Positions 1 through 8,291 of a stretch of DNA of 45,655 nucleotides are shown piece after piece. The position numbers were made by a program, and so were the translations under genes. This DNA is from a virus. Location of the stretch: positions 1 through 45,655 of the IMG/VR virus record IMGVR_UViG_3300021964_000132; one strand, written 5' to 3'. Every line of letters starts with the position of its first letter. Position 1 is the first letter of the stretch. The notes below the pieces were generated by a model, which searched no databases, had not been told where the DNA came from, and worked only from the letters and a program-made list of their open reading frames with translations.

Positions 1-965
1 GCCTTGTCAGCCATCACGTGTGGTAGATACTTGTTGAACGAAGCCTCAAGTTTCGCTGTTGAAACTGATTCCAACAGTTGACTCATAACTTCACTCTTGT
101 CTTTGCCCAATGGTTTGAGCATCTCAGCCATCTTTTCCTTGCGTTCCATCAAGTCCGCTTGTCTTCTGGCTTCCGCCTCCTTGGACTCAATCACCGCTTG
201 TTTCTCTTCGATGACTTTCTCAGCGTCTTTCAACTTAAGAGTGGTTTCATCCACAACTTTCATCAGCTTCGAAGTCTCAGATTTCTCATTCAAGTAAGAA
301 TTCTGGTACTCTGAAGCGAACGCTTCGAATATTTTCTTGCCGAAGTTGATTTCTCTCGCGGCAGTGATGTCTTCCTTCAGAGATTTCAGCTCCTCAGCAA
401 GTTTCTTGTTCACTGCAGACTCTACAACTTTGGCAGATCTTGTAATGAAAGCCTCTTTCATCTTGGCCATCTGTTTCTTGGCCTCGGCAACAAGTTTGAC
501 TTTCGTTTCCACAACGCCTTTTTTGTCTTCATGGAACTCTTTGATTTCTTTGGCAAGAGCACCAACAACGAATTCTTCCATCTTCTTGAAGTTTTCGTGT
601 ACACCTTTACGGTCGCTGTGTAGTTCTTTCAACTCTTCTGACAGTTTGTTTAGAATGAATGATTCTAACTTGGCAGAATGTTTGCCCACGTTTTCTTTGT
701 AGGCGATTTTTTCTTGTGCAAGTGCTTTTCTGTCTTCCACGAACTTGGTGATCTCTTCAGACAACTTCTCGTTCATCATCTTGTCGATCGCCTCGATCAT
801 GTTTGCCTTGTCGTGTTCGTATCTCTTGGCGAACTCTTCTCTTAACTCGGCTCCCACTTGCTCTTTGTTTTCCTTGATTTTTGAATCCCACGCTTCTTGG
901 ATGCTGTTCTTCACATCTTCTGAGATAGCGCCAGACTCAACAAGTTTTGATATTGCATCGATCAT
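1..965 (-). CDS. gp22: Prohead core scaffold protein gp22, 3' end cut off by window
   Basis: The reading frame is open from an ATG at 965 to the window edge, giving about 321 residues without a stop. It begins MIDAISKLVESGAISEDVKN and is very rich in Lys, Glu and Ala with long helical, coiled-coil-like stretches. Near the edge it has a conserved-looking motif SFNKYLPHVMADK, reminiscent of the C-terminal part of T4-like gp22 proteins. Gp22 forms the internal scaffold around which the prohead shell assembles and is later degraded by the gp21 protease. The start lies one base beyond the gp21 stop codon, so the two are probably co-translated. Gene order (portal, core proteins, protease, scaffold) matches T4, and the major capsid gene would be expected just left of this window. 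The identity rests on position, composition and motif rather than an alignment. Confidence 0.85.
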   Translation of the reverse strand, partial: MIDAISKLVESGAISEDVKNSIQEAWDSKIKENKEQVGAELREEFAKRYEHDKANMIEAIDKMMNEKLSEEITKFVEDRKALAQEKIAYKENVGKHSAKLESFILNKLSEELKELHSDRKGVHENFKKMEEFVVGALAKEIKEFHEDKKGVVETKVKLVAEAKKQMAKMKEAFITRSAKVVESAVNKKLAEELKSLKEDITAAREINFGKKIFEAFASEYQNSYLNEKSETSKLMKVVDETTLKLKDAEKVIEEKQAVIESKEAEARRQADLMERKEKMAEMLKPLGKDKSEVMSQLLESVSTAKLEASFNKYLPHVMADK

Positions 966-966
966 G

Positions 967-1599
967 TTATTTCAGGTCCTTTATTATGTTTGTTAACGCC
1001 TCTTTGAGGAACTTCTGTGCTTTTGGGTCATTTCTAACTTCGGCCGCCAAACCTTTCGCCATGTTTCCACCCTTGGTGTTCATTAGGTGTTCGTAAATTG
1101 GCGTTGGGTAAGCACCTGGTGCCGAAGGTTGGGCCACAACATCCACCGTGATGATCTCGAAGTCTGAAACTTCACCGTTGCCGTACTCGGAAATGTTTCC
1201 ACTTCCCCTACTGCTAACGCCCAGTTTCACGCCCGATTCCAGCATGGTCTTGACAAGTTGGCCCATTGGTGTTGGCAGGATCTTCATCTTGCCGTATCCA
1301 TTTGGTCCGTCCATCCACATCTCAGTGATCATGTGAGACACACGGTCCAAATTAATCTTTAAATCATCTGGGTGATCAACCTCACCTAGCACGGAATATC
1401 CTGAACTGATCTGGTCATTCAGTGTCTTTGTTGCCTTGGCAATCTCAGAAACTGGGTAAACCCTCTGGTTCGCGTTCTTGATCCCACCTTGGATACAGAT
1501 GCCCTTCATGTACAAATCCTTACCGTCTTTTCCCTCGTGTAAGACCTGTACCCTGGCTTGATCAAAAGTTAGATTTTCCCTTAGGTATAGTGTTGACAT
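967..1599 (-). CDS. gp21: Prohead core protein and protease gp21
   Basis: This 210-residue protein is the T4-type prohead maturation serine protease. It has the family layout: an N-terminal beta region (GICIQGGIKNANQRVYPVSE, about residues 33-52), then VLGEVDHPD with the candidate catalytic His near residue 77, and SSRGSG near residues 128-133 holding the candidate nucleophile Ser, followed by VDVVAQPSAPGA. In the family, it is built into the core, activates itself, cleaves scaffold and capsid proteins and then destroys itself. The ATG is preceded by AGGGAGA at a good distance, supporting the start. It lies between the acidic core protein upstream and gp22 downstream, one base from gp22. At 210 residues it is close to T4 gp21 (212). 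Confidence 0.93.
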   Translation of the reverse strand: MSTLYLRENLTFDQARVQVLHEGKDGKDLYMKGICIQGGIKNANQRVYPVSEIAKATKTLNDQISSGYSVLGEVDHPDDLKINLDRVSHMITEMWMDGPNGYGKMKILPTPMGQLVKTMLESGVKLGVSSRGSGNISEYGNGEVSDFEIITVDVVAQPSAPGAYPTPIYEHLMNTKGGNMAKGLAAEVRNDPKAQKFLKEALTNIIKDLK

Positions 1600-1627
1600 T
1601 CAATGATCTCCCTGTTTAAATCAACAA

Positions 1628-2575
1628 TTACTTTGCGGCAACTGGTGATTTAGCAGATTTGTCTGAACCATCAGCGGTGTTCGCCTTCTCCTGCTTCTTG
1701 AAAGAAGTAGATTTTGCTTTTCCGCCTGTGTTCTCGAAGTCACCTGCCATCTTCTGTGCTGTAGGTGCCGGTCTGCCTTTTTCTTCTGCAGATCCTTTGG
1801 CGATGTTGTCACCACCTTTTGGCATCTTTGTTCCAGCATCTTTAACTGGTGATTTCGCTGACTTGTCTGATCCGTCTGAATGGTCCGCTTTCACAGGATT
1901 TTTGTACTCTTTCATGTCTTCTTTTTTCTTATCCATGTGTTTCGCTTCCATTTCAACTTCTGGAGTAGGCTCTAAAGATTCTTCTTTGTCCATGTCCATG
2001 TCCATCTTGTCGTCCATGTCATCTTTTTTGCCCATCATTGCTTCGAATTCTGCTTTTAACTCGTCTAAAGCGTCTTCTAGGTCAACAACTCTGTCTTCCA
2101 TATCTTCTTCGCCTTTGTCCTCGGCGTCGTCCGCTGGCATCTCTTCACCGTTGTCAGCATCCATCTCGCCTTCTTCTTCAGCAGATATGTCTTTGACCAA
2201 TTCGTCAGTGGCGTCACCGCCCACTTCTTCGATTGATTCTTCTTCAGTTGTCTCAGATTCAGTTGCTTCGTCTTCTAGCTCAACAACTTCGTCTACTTGC
2301 TCGTCTTTAGACTCCTCAGAAGTTTCTTCAACTTTGTCATCCTCTTTAGACTCTTCAGCAGTTTCTTCTACTTTGTCCTCTTTGGATTCTTCAGTTTCCT
2401 TAACTTCTTCGTCTTTTGATTCTTCTTTGGCCTCAGCAGTAACTTCTTCGTCTGCTAGGTTTTCGTAGATGTCTCTTGACTTCTCTACTACTATTTCGTG
2501 GAAAAGGGCTTCTGCCTTTTCGTTCTCTTCGTTGATTAGCAATTCTAATAACGATTCAAATTTATTAGTTGACAT
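1628..2575 (-). CDS. Acidic prohead core protein (gp68-like position)
   Basis: This 315-residue protein begins with a helical segment, MSTNKFESLLELLINEENEK, followed by a very acidic middle of repeated EESKEDxVEE units (about residues 45-160) and a Lys/Asp-rich end. The phrase DGSDKSAKSPV occurs twice, around residue 235 and at the C-terminus, as an internal repeat. No enzyme motif is visible. Its place between the portal-side genes and the gp21 protease is where T4 carries its small core protein gp68, so a role as an internal core protein digested during maturation is likely, though it is much longer than T4 gp68. A clear GAAGGAG ribosome binding site precedes the ATG. A long open frame on the opposite strand is only an antisense echo of the biased composition. 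Confidence 0.75.
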   Translation of the reverse strand: MSTNKFESLLELLINEENEKAEALFHEIVVEKSRDIYENLADEEVTAEAKEESKDEEVKETEESKEDKVEETAEESKEDDKVEETSEESKDEQVDEVVELEDEATESETTEEESIEEVGGDATDELVKDISAEEEGEMDADNGEEMPADDAEDKGEEDMEDRVVDLEDALDELKAEFEAMMGKKDDMDDKMDMDMDKEESLEPTPEVEMEAKHMDKKKEDMKEYKNPVKADHSDGSDKSAKSPVKDAGTKMPKGGDNIAKGSAEEKGRPAPTAQKMAGDFENTGGKAKSTSFKKQEKANTADGSDKSAKSPVAAK

Positions 2576-2683
2576 TTTACACGTGCTCCTTCTATTAGGT
2601 CGATTTGTACTTATAAGTGTAATGTATTTACTACAAAGGCGCTAAAACGGTGGCAGAAACAGGCTAAAAAGGTGTGATTTTGG

Positions 2684-3313
2684 CTAGATTTTTATCTGTA
2701 GGTCGAATTTTGCCAGGAATTCCTCTGTGGAGGGGTGATCTATGTTGCCCGCCCACTCGATGTCCTTGGGTCGGAACCATCCCTTGGGTATCACGCGATG
2801 GAATTTGGTGTCAGGGAAGTCCTTGAGACACTTTTTGGTCTGGTTCATCCAGTTGCCGTAGAACGTGGCCTCGTCGCTGTGCTTCTTGTAGTTCCTGGTG
2901 TCACCGAATATGTTGTTCAATCTGTATCTGTTGTTCTTGCCGTTCTTCTCCGCAAGCCCTTGGTAGTCGAAACCCAGTATGTAGATCTCCCGGAAACCGT
3001 GCTCACAGGCCATCCTCAGTGCGGTTGGGCCCGAGCTCCATCCCAGGCTGGGCTTGAACCAGTTCACATGATTCAGTATCTTTGGGTTTTTGTTGTACTG
3101 TGCGTTGAAGTTCGACCACACTTTATTATGTAGCATGTAGTCGGTCTCCGCTATCTCCAGTATCATCTTGGGATCCACCGCTATCAGGAAGTGGGGTTGA
3201 TGTGTCCTGTACACCGCGTTGCAGGCGAACACGGTACCTTTTTCTTTGAGATCGTTGATTTCTATGCCCCTACGGGACTGACCGTTGCCTAGTACGAATG
3301 CTGTGGATGACAT
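2684..3313 (-). CDS. DUF115/sialyltransferase-like protein of unknown role
   Basis: This 209-residue protein opens with AFVLGNGQSRRGIEINDLK, then VFACNAVYR and PHFLIAVDPKM. A glycine-rich loop after the first strand, a cysteine/asparagine strand and then an Asp-containing strand resemble the Rossmann-like DUF115 (Maf-type motility accessory) and sialyltransferase-like folds. A later segment, SSGPTALRMACEHGFREIYI followed by LGFD, also fits that fold. These families transfer or handle nucleotide-activated sugars; the exact reaction here cannot be read from sequence. The ATG overlaps the stop of the upstream 80-residue gene by one base, so it belongs to the portal-core operon, an odd place for a sugar enzyme. 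About 108 bases separate it from the next gene. Fold assignment is an inference. Confidence 0.55.
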   Translation of the reverse strand: MSSTAFVLGNGQSRRGIEINDLKEKGTVFACNAVYRTHQPHFLIAVDPKMILEIAETDYMLHNKVWSNFNAQYNKNPKILNHVNWFKPSLGWSSGPTALRMACEHGFREIYILGFDYQGLAEKNGKNNRYRLNNIFGDTRNYKKHSDEATFYGNWMNQTKKCLKDFPDTKFHRVIPKGWFRPKDIEWAGNIDHPSTEEFLAKFDLQIKI

Positions 3314-3555
3314 TATAACTCTAAGTTATCGTCTTGCGCTGGTTGTCCGTACATCTTTTGGACGAATACCGCTTCTTCCTTCTGCTGTGCGTCGTGTGCC
3401 TCTGACGCCAGTCTCATAGAGTTGATCTGTTTCAGTGTTAGTCTGGTCTTCCTGGTGTCCTCTGAGTCCAGTATGGAGATGTCGTTCTCTGGCTCATAGG
3501 TCTTGTCCTGTTCAAACCCGTCTGCTGTGTATGTGAAGAATTCAAATAGTTTCAT
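3313..3555 (-). CDS. Small head protein in the gp67 position
   Basis: This 80-residue protein (MKLFEFFTYTADGFEQ...) has an acidic first half and a helical second half with LTLKQINSMRLASEAHDAQQ. It is located directly after the portal gene, where T4 encodes the 80-residue prohead core protein gp67, and its length matches. Sequence similarity to T4 gp67 is not evident by eye, so the name is positional only. The start is supported by AAAGGA 13 to 18 bases upstream. The stop overlaps the next ATG (TAATG), suggesting coupled translation. Confidence 0.6.
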   Translation of the reverse strand: MKLFEFFTYTADGFEQDKTYEPENDISILDSEDTRKTRLTLKQINSMRLASEAHDAQQKEEAVFVQKMYGQPAQDDNLEL

Positions 3556-3572
3556 TTTCAGTATTTAATCCT

Positions 3573-5306
3573 TTAGACCTGGCCTCCGCCACCTGTCCCA
3601 CCTGGTGTGGTACCACCGCCTCCTGGCGCCTGTCCCGGCTGTCCCGGCTGTGGTGAGCCCGGTTCTGGTGATTCTGGTTCCGCTGTTGGTTCCTCGAACT
3701 GGTCTAGGTCCCCCGTTATGCCGGACTGTGTGACTCCAGCACTTCTGAGTTGGTTGGACTTGGTCTGTTTCTTCTGTGGCACGTTGTTTTCTTCCGCCCA
3801 AAGCTCGGCGTTCCTTGCCATCTCTTCCTCAGACAGTCCAAGATATCTCTTCAGTGCGAATCTCTTACTCATGTAAGGCAGTTCCGCAACCGCTGTGAAT
3901 GTGTTGACCCTCGCTTGGTCCATCTCCGTCTGCCTGTACTGTGCGAAGTTCTGTGGTGGATTCAGTTTGAGTTCGAACATTCCGTTGTCGATGTTGTAGC
4001 CTTTGGATTTGATCCAAAGTTTGAACTCCTCGTCGAAAGTTGCCGCCAGCATTGACTGTAGTCTTGCGCAATACTTGTTGAATCTCAGTTCCTGGATGTA
4101 CGCAGTTCCAACCCTACCATCATTGTACTGTTGCTGTCCGTCTTCCGCACCCGTTGGTAGGTAAGAACTTGGTATCCTCAATCCCCTGAACAGTTTGTTT
4201 GTGAAGTATCTAAGGTCATCGATCTCGCCCAGGTTGGTACCACCTGGTAGCGTGTCCACTTTAGATCCCCTACCTTCCGCAGTCTGTGGGAAGAAGTAGT
4301 CTTCGTTGATACTCATCGGGTTGTATGTGGCGTCTATGAAGTTAGTACCACCCGCCGTGCTTGGAATCCGTCTTTGGTTGATCTCGTTTTTGACCCTCTC
4401 CACGAACTGCATCGCCAAGTGCGTTGGCATGTTACCCACGTCGATGTAGAACACCCTTCTCTCAGGTGCCCTCTGCACCCTGTAGATGATGATCGCATCT
4501 TCCAATAATTCTTTCTGTTTGTAAACTTTAAAAACTTGTTCTAGAACCGATTGTCCAAACGGGAACAGGTTGTCTAACCCGTCGCTCATGCTCATGTGTA
4601 TGACATGTTCGGCGTTGATGTTGTAGGCGTTCATGGTCTTGTAGAACCTTCCGCCCTGGCCACCTGCGAATCCACTCATGTTGTTTGTGGCACCTTGGTT
4701 GGCGTAACTGGATCCGTATGCGGCAGTACCGCCGCCTGTGGTTCCCGATCCACCATAGGTCTGGTTGGGTGTGATCTGTGTTGCTGATAATCTCTGTAGG
4801 TTGGGATTGATGTCCCTTATGACATACTGTTCTGGCTTCTTGCCTTCGGATTCGTTCACAACGATCCTGTCAACTTTCGCGTTGTCCACGTACAACCATT
4901 TCATGGTCTCTGGATCTCTGACGAAGAAACAGTCTCCGTACTTCAATGCATTTCTAAAAATTCTGAATATCCTCTTGTTGAACTTGTTTGACTTGGTCCA
5001 TTGTTGCAGGGCCTTCTTCAACAGTTTGACCTCATGCTCCGTGGTCTCGTCCTTGAACACGATGTCGAACGGTGTCTCGTTTTCTGTATTGGTCTGCGTG
5101 GAGAATTCCGCCAGGATGTCTAACGCCGCGTTGATCTCGGAGTCTGAGTCCATCTGGTCATACTGGAAATATCTCTGTATCCTGTTGGGGTGTCCGGTGT
5201 ACACGTCCGGCAGGTAAGAACTGTAGTTCCTCTTGGCGAAGTTGGGTACCTTCTCACCAGATATGGGAGAGAGGTTAGCGTCTTTGAAGTATTTTTTCCA
5301 AGCCAT
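3573..5306 (-). CDS. gp20: Portal vertex protein gp20
   Basis: This 577-residue protein matches the T4 gp20 portal: MDSDSEINAALDILAEFSTQ near residue 50, YGDCFFVRDPETMKWLYVDN near residue 125, then EHVIHMSMSDGLDNLFPFGQ and the long region with RVQRAPERRVFYIDVGNMP and EDYFFPQTAEGRGSKVDTLP. Gp20 forms the dodecameric ring at one capsid vertex through which DNA enters and exits, and it nucleates head assembly. A Gly-rich insertion (about residues 180-220) and a Pro/Gly-rich tail (last 50 residues) are probably disordered. It starts six bases after the tape-measure stop. No Shine-Dalgarno sequence is obvious upstream of the ATG. Confidence 0.96.
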   Translation of the reverse strand: MAWKKYFKDANLSPISGEKVPNFAKRNYSSYLPDVYTGHPNRIQRYFQYDQMDSDSEINAALDILAEFSTQTNTENETPFDIVFKDETTEHEVKLLKKALQQWTKSNKFNKRIFRIFRNALKYGDCFFVRDPETMKWLYVDNAKVDRIVVNESEGKKPEQYVIRDINPNLQRLSATQITPNQTYGGSGTTGGGTAAYGSSYANQGATNNMSGFAGGQGGRFYKTMNAYNINAEHVIHMSMSDGLDNLFPFGQSVLEQVFKVYKQKELLEDAIIIYRVQRAPERRVFYIDVGNMPTHLAMQFVERVKNEINQRRIPSTAGGTNFIDATYNPMSINEDYFFPQTAEGRGSKVDTLPGGTNLGEIDDLRYFTNKLFRGLRIPSSYLPTGAEDGQQQYNDGRVGTAYIQELRFNKYCARLQSMLAATFDEEFKLWIKSKGYNIDNGMFELKLNPPQNFAQYRQTEMDQARVNTFTAVAELPYMSKRFALKRYLGLSEEEMARNAELWAEENNVPQKKQTKSNQLRSAGVTQSGITGDLDQFEEPTAEPESPEPGSPQPGQPGQAPGGGGTTPGGTGGGGQV

Positions 5307-5312
5307 ACTTTA

Positions 5313-7355
5313 TTATACTAGACTTCCGCCCATGTTAGCAAGTCTATTATTGAAGTTTTTGGTATTCTTTTCTGTCATGGCACCTATCGTTACAAGCGTA
5401 TTTAAGTGTTGAGCCACCTTTTTGTTCAAATCTATCAGTTCTTTTGTGTTCGAATTCAATGTGGTCATATCTATCCCGGTTAAGTTTTGGTCCTGTGATA
5501 TTGTGCCTGATGTTAATGTGTTACTAGATGCGCCGATCATGGCGCCTTTCGCAAGCAGGTCATTGGCCAGGCCGGCCAGTTGATCCTTGGTGGCCACGGC
5601 CTCCATGCCGTGCAGTATGGCCATCGTGCCACTGCCGAAGTTTTGGAGCCCGTCCGATCCTGTGGCGAAGCGCAACGCCCTGCGCTGATCTCCTGTCATG
5701 TCTGCTTGGTCATTTACTACCTTTTTGCGGTGTCCCCTGGGGTTGAAAAACTGCACTCCCGGAGTGTCCGGGTCAGCGTCGAACATTCGTTCCATGAACG
5801 GTCGGGTGTCACGAGTTCCTGTGCTGTCCTCTATGCCCATCATTCGGTAGAGTGCGTCCGTGGCCCCGGAAACTGCACCGCCAAATCGGTCTAGGACTCC
5901 TCCGTCGACGGACATCTCCGCCAACTTCTGTGCTATCGCCGAGCTCGCCGCCAGTGTGGCCGGTAGCGTGGTCGCGATCCTGGCGTCCTGCATCGTCGTT
6001 GATATTGTGTCGAATTGGCTGAATACATTTACTGCCGCCTTACCGGATTCACTGATCTGTTCCAGCACGCCCGCAAGGCCTTCCTCGCTGATCTGTCTCC
6101 TGATACGCGGAACAAACTCCTCGAACACCCCAGCGAAGTCTCCGGTCAGTATGGCTACGTCTGCGAAGGCCTGTCCGTCCCGGAGCAGGTTATCCCCGAT
6201 ACGACCAACCGAGTTCTGGAATTGCCTTAGCGCATCAGAGTCCCCGGCGTTGTTGAGTAACTTCTGCAGTGGCCCTAGTATTTGTCCCTGCGTGGCTACC
6301 GTGAGGTCCCGTCCTATCTGGCTGACCGGTCCCTCGAACGCCAGCATGTCTTTGGTCAACTGTTGCAGTCCAGGGCCCATCTGGCTGTAGGCCTTGGTTA
6401 TGATGTCCGCGGTCTCCTTGTCCATGGTGGCAAGTTTGGCCCTGAACAGTGCGTCTGCGTTCGCGGCCTGCTGTTCCTCATTCAACTGGTCTATGCTCTT
6501 GCCCGTCATGGCGCTGAGCTTGGCCAGGTTGAGTGTGTACTGCTTGGTGGACTCGACCAGTTGTGTGTTGGTGAATCTTTGTAGGTTGCCCCTAGACCTC
6601 TCGGCTTCGAGGAAGGTCATCATGTACTGGGCGGTCTCGTCGGTGGTCAGTCCAAACTGTGCCAGGTCACGCTCGGTCACGTTCTTGAGTTCACGTCCCA
6701 GGCTTATGAATTGGTCTGCCCCCGCCTGCACACTGCCAAAGAACGCGCCCAACACTGCACCATTGGTGGCTATGAGATCCACCAACTTGGGCAGTGGTAT
6801 GCTCGCCTCCTTGGCCACCTTGGACAGTCCCAATAGGTTACCATTGAACGTGGCACCGGTGCGTGACAACTGAATGTAACTTTCTCGGAGCGTGTCGAAG
6901 TCTGAGGCCAACGCCATCGAGACTTTGCCGATACCTGGTATCTCGTCGATGCCGGCCGCCACTACGTCTGACAGACTGGTTATGGGTTTGCTGACGTCCG
7001 TGAATGCCAGCGCGGTCTTGCCCATGGCGGTGGCTGTGTTCAGCGCCGCTTTTGCTAACTTTTTGGGGAAGGACAACAGTCCCAGGCCGCTTGATTTGGC
7101 GCTCTTTCCTAGCTCGTCCAACTCCTTGGTGGTCTCTTTGAGTTCTGCCTGCAGGTCATCATATGATTCGCCAGATTCCTTGCGTTTTTTGATCAGATCC
7201 TTGATCACTCTAATCTGTGTTTTATGATACAGTGATTTTTCTTTTTCGTTCTTGGCCGATTCTTTCAGGGCCCTGTTTGATCCTTTGAGATGGATGACCA
7301 GTCCCTTCAACTCGGTGAGCACGTCCTCCAGTAATCGCTGTAATTCCTTGTCCAT
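5313..7355 (-). CDS. Tail tape measure protein (gp29-like)
   Basis: This 680-residue protein has an N-terminal coiled coil (about residues 1-85, with KNEKEKSLYHKTQIRVIKDL), then Gly/Ala-rich hydrophobic helical segments (about residues 95-160) and a long helical remainder rich in Ala, Gln, Leu and Thr. These are the usual properties of a tail tape measure, which sets tail length inside the tube. T4's equivalent, gp29, has 590 residues. The segment ERDLAQFGLTTDETAQYMMT resembles T4-like tape measures. It is followed six bases later by the portal gene instead of the sheath and tube genes usual in T4. The start is preceded by AAGGGG at some distance and by a TATAAATA box on this strand at 7426-7419. 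The gp26/gp51 pair lies divergently next to it. Confidence 0.78.
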   Translation of the reverse strand: MDKELQRLLEDVLTELKGLVIHLKGSNRALKESAKNEKEKSLYHKTQIRVIKDLIKKRKESGESYDDLQAELKETTKELDELGKSAKSSGLGLLSFPKKLAKAALNTATAMGKTALAFTDVSKPITSLSDVVAAGIDEIPGIGKVSMALASDFDTLRESYIQLSRTGATFNGNLLGLSKVAKEASIPLPKLVDLIATNGAVLGAFFGSVQAGADQFISLGRELKNVTERDLAQFGLTTDETAQYMMTFLEAERSRGNLQRFTNTQLVESTKQYTLNLAKLSAMTGKSIDQLNEEQQAANADALFRAKLATMDKETADIITKAYSQMGPGLQQLTKDMLAFEGPVSQIGRDLTVATQGQILGPLQKLLNNAGDSDALRQFQNSVGRIGDNLLRDGQAFADVAILTGDFAGVFEEFVPRIRRQISEEGLAGVLEQISESGKAAVNVFSQFDTISTTMQDARIATTLPATLAASSAIAQKLAEMSVDGGVLDRFGGAVSGATDALYRMMGIEDSTGTRDTRPFMERMFDADPDTPGVQFFNPRGHRKKVVNDQADMTGDQRRALRFATGSDGLQNFGSGTMAILHGMEAVATKDQLAGLANDLLAKGAMIGASSNTLTSGTISQDQNLTGIDMTTLNSNTKELIDLNKKVAQHLNTLVTIGAMTEKNTKNFNNRLANMGGSLV

Positions 7356-7385
7356 ATGGTTTTAATCTGCCCCTTTTTGTGCGCA

Positions 7386-7393
7386 TATAAATA
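7386..7393 (+). promoter_or_regulatory. T4-type late promoter box TATAAATA for the gp26-like gene
   Basis: Exact match to the T4 late promoter core recognised by gp55-containing RNA polymerase. It lies 43 bases before the ATG at 7437. The promoter activity is inferred from the match and from the presence of gp55 in this window. Confidence 0.75.
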
Positions 7394-7418
7394 TAGACAT
7401 CTATACGCAACTAGTGTA

Positions 7419-7426
7419 TATTTATA
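7419..7426 (-). promoter_or_regulatory. T4-type late promoter box TATAAATA for the tape-measure/head operon
   Basis: Exact TATAAATA on the minus strand, 63 bases before the tape-measure ATG. It faces the plus-strand box at 7386-7393 across 25 bases, so the two predicted transcripts would overlap at their 5' ends. Confidence 0.7.
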
Positions 7427-7436
7427 GAATAAAAAA

Positions 7437-8291
7437 ATGACGGATCAGACTCCATTAGAGAAGTACTATAGACAGCCCACAGTGTACATCAAACTGCCGA
7501 GCCGCGGACGCTACTACTCAGATCAGGTGTTCACGCCCACTGAGACCGGGGAGATACCCGTGATGCCAATGAACGCCAAGGACGAGTTGGCATTCAAGAC
7601 CCCAGATGCCATGCTGAGTGGACAGAGCACGGTGGATGTGATCCGGAGTTGCATACCAAATTTCAAAGACCCATGGCAGATGGTCAACTACGACACCGAT
7701 GCGGTGTTGCTGGCCATCAGGATAGCCACGTACGGGGAGACCATGAATATCAAGTTCAGAGTACCTGTCACCAACGAGGAAGGCGAACACACTCTCAACC
7801 TACCCGCACTCTTGGAGGACCTAGCAAAAGTTGAAATAAAAGACACAGTGACCACCAGCAAGGGATTCACTATAGTGATGGAACCACTAACCTACAAGAG
7901 TCTCACCAAAGTGCAGTTGGCCAATTTCGAGAGTCAGAAGATGTTTGGCGCATTGGACAGTTCCGCTCTCACTGACGAGGATCGTAGCAAGGTGTTCAGG
8001 GACACGTTTGACAAGATAAACAAGATCAATTTCTCACTGCTGTTGGATGGCATCAAGTCTATAACCACGCCCGATGGCACGGAGGTGACGGACAGGAAAC
8101 AGATCATCGATTTCTGCAACAACACAGATGCCAAGACCGTGGACGAGATACAGAAACTGCTAGGCGATCTGAGGAACCAGACACAGATACCCGCACTCAA
8201 ACTGAAGGCCACCGAAGAACAGATCAAAAAAGGGGTGCCGTCTACGTACGAAGTACCACTGACATTCGATAACTCAAATTTTTTCGTATAG
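7437..8291 (+). CDS. gp26: Baseplate hub subunit gp26-like
   Basis: This 284-residue protein contains YIKLPSRGRYY near residue 17, a later MNAKDELAFKTPDAMLSG, and IRSCIPNFKDPWQMVNYD. These resemble the T4-like baseplate family that includes gp26, involved in assembling the baseplate hub; the family name is from memory of cyanophage homologues. In many tailed phages the equivalent gene pair before the tape measure acts as a tail assembly chaperone. It ends with NSNFFV and TAG at 8289-8291. Just before the stop it crosses the slippery sequence A AAT TTT TTC, which would shift some ribosomes into the gp51-like frame. No Shine-Dalgarno sequence is seen; a late promoter lies upstream. Confidence 0.8.
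   Translation: MTDQTPLEKYYRQPTVYIKLPSRGRYYSDQVFTPTETGEIPVMPMNAKDELAFKTPDAMLSGQSTVDVIRSCIPNFKDPWQMVNYDTDAVLLAIRIATYGETMNIKFRVPVTNEEGEHTLNLPALLEDLAKVEIKDTVTTSKGFTIVMEPLTYKSLTKVQLANFESQKMFGALDSSALTDEDRSKVFRDTFDKINKINFSLLLDGIKSITTPDGTEVTDRKQIIDFCNNTDAKTVDEIQKLLGDLRNQTQIPALKLKATEEQIKKGVPSTYEVPLTFDNSNFFV
8276..8285 (+). promoter_or_regulatory. Candidate programmed -1 frameshift site
   Basis: The gp26-like frame reads TCA AAT TTT TTC GTA TAG. The heptamer A AAT TTT at 8276-8282 fits the X XXY YYZ rule exactly, and T TTT TTC (8279-8285) overlaps it. The -1 frame is closed by TAA at 8270-8272 and the zero frame by TAG at 8289-8291, so the two frames overlap in only about 16 bases and the heptamer sits inside that window. 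Confidence 0.72.

Noticed and set aside
1659-2468. Long plus-strand open frame (Ser-rich) opposite the acidic core protein
   Set aside because: It is the antisense of repeated Glu/Lys/Asp codons; the minus-strand protein has a ribosome site and the expected place in the operon.
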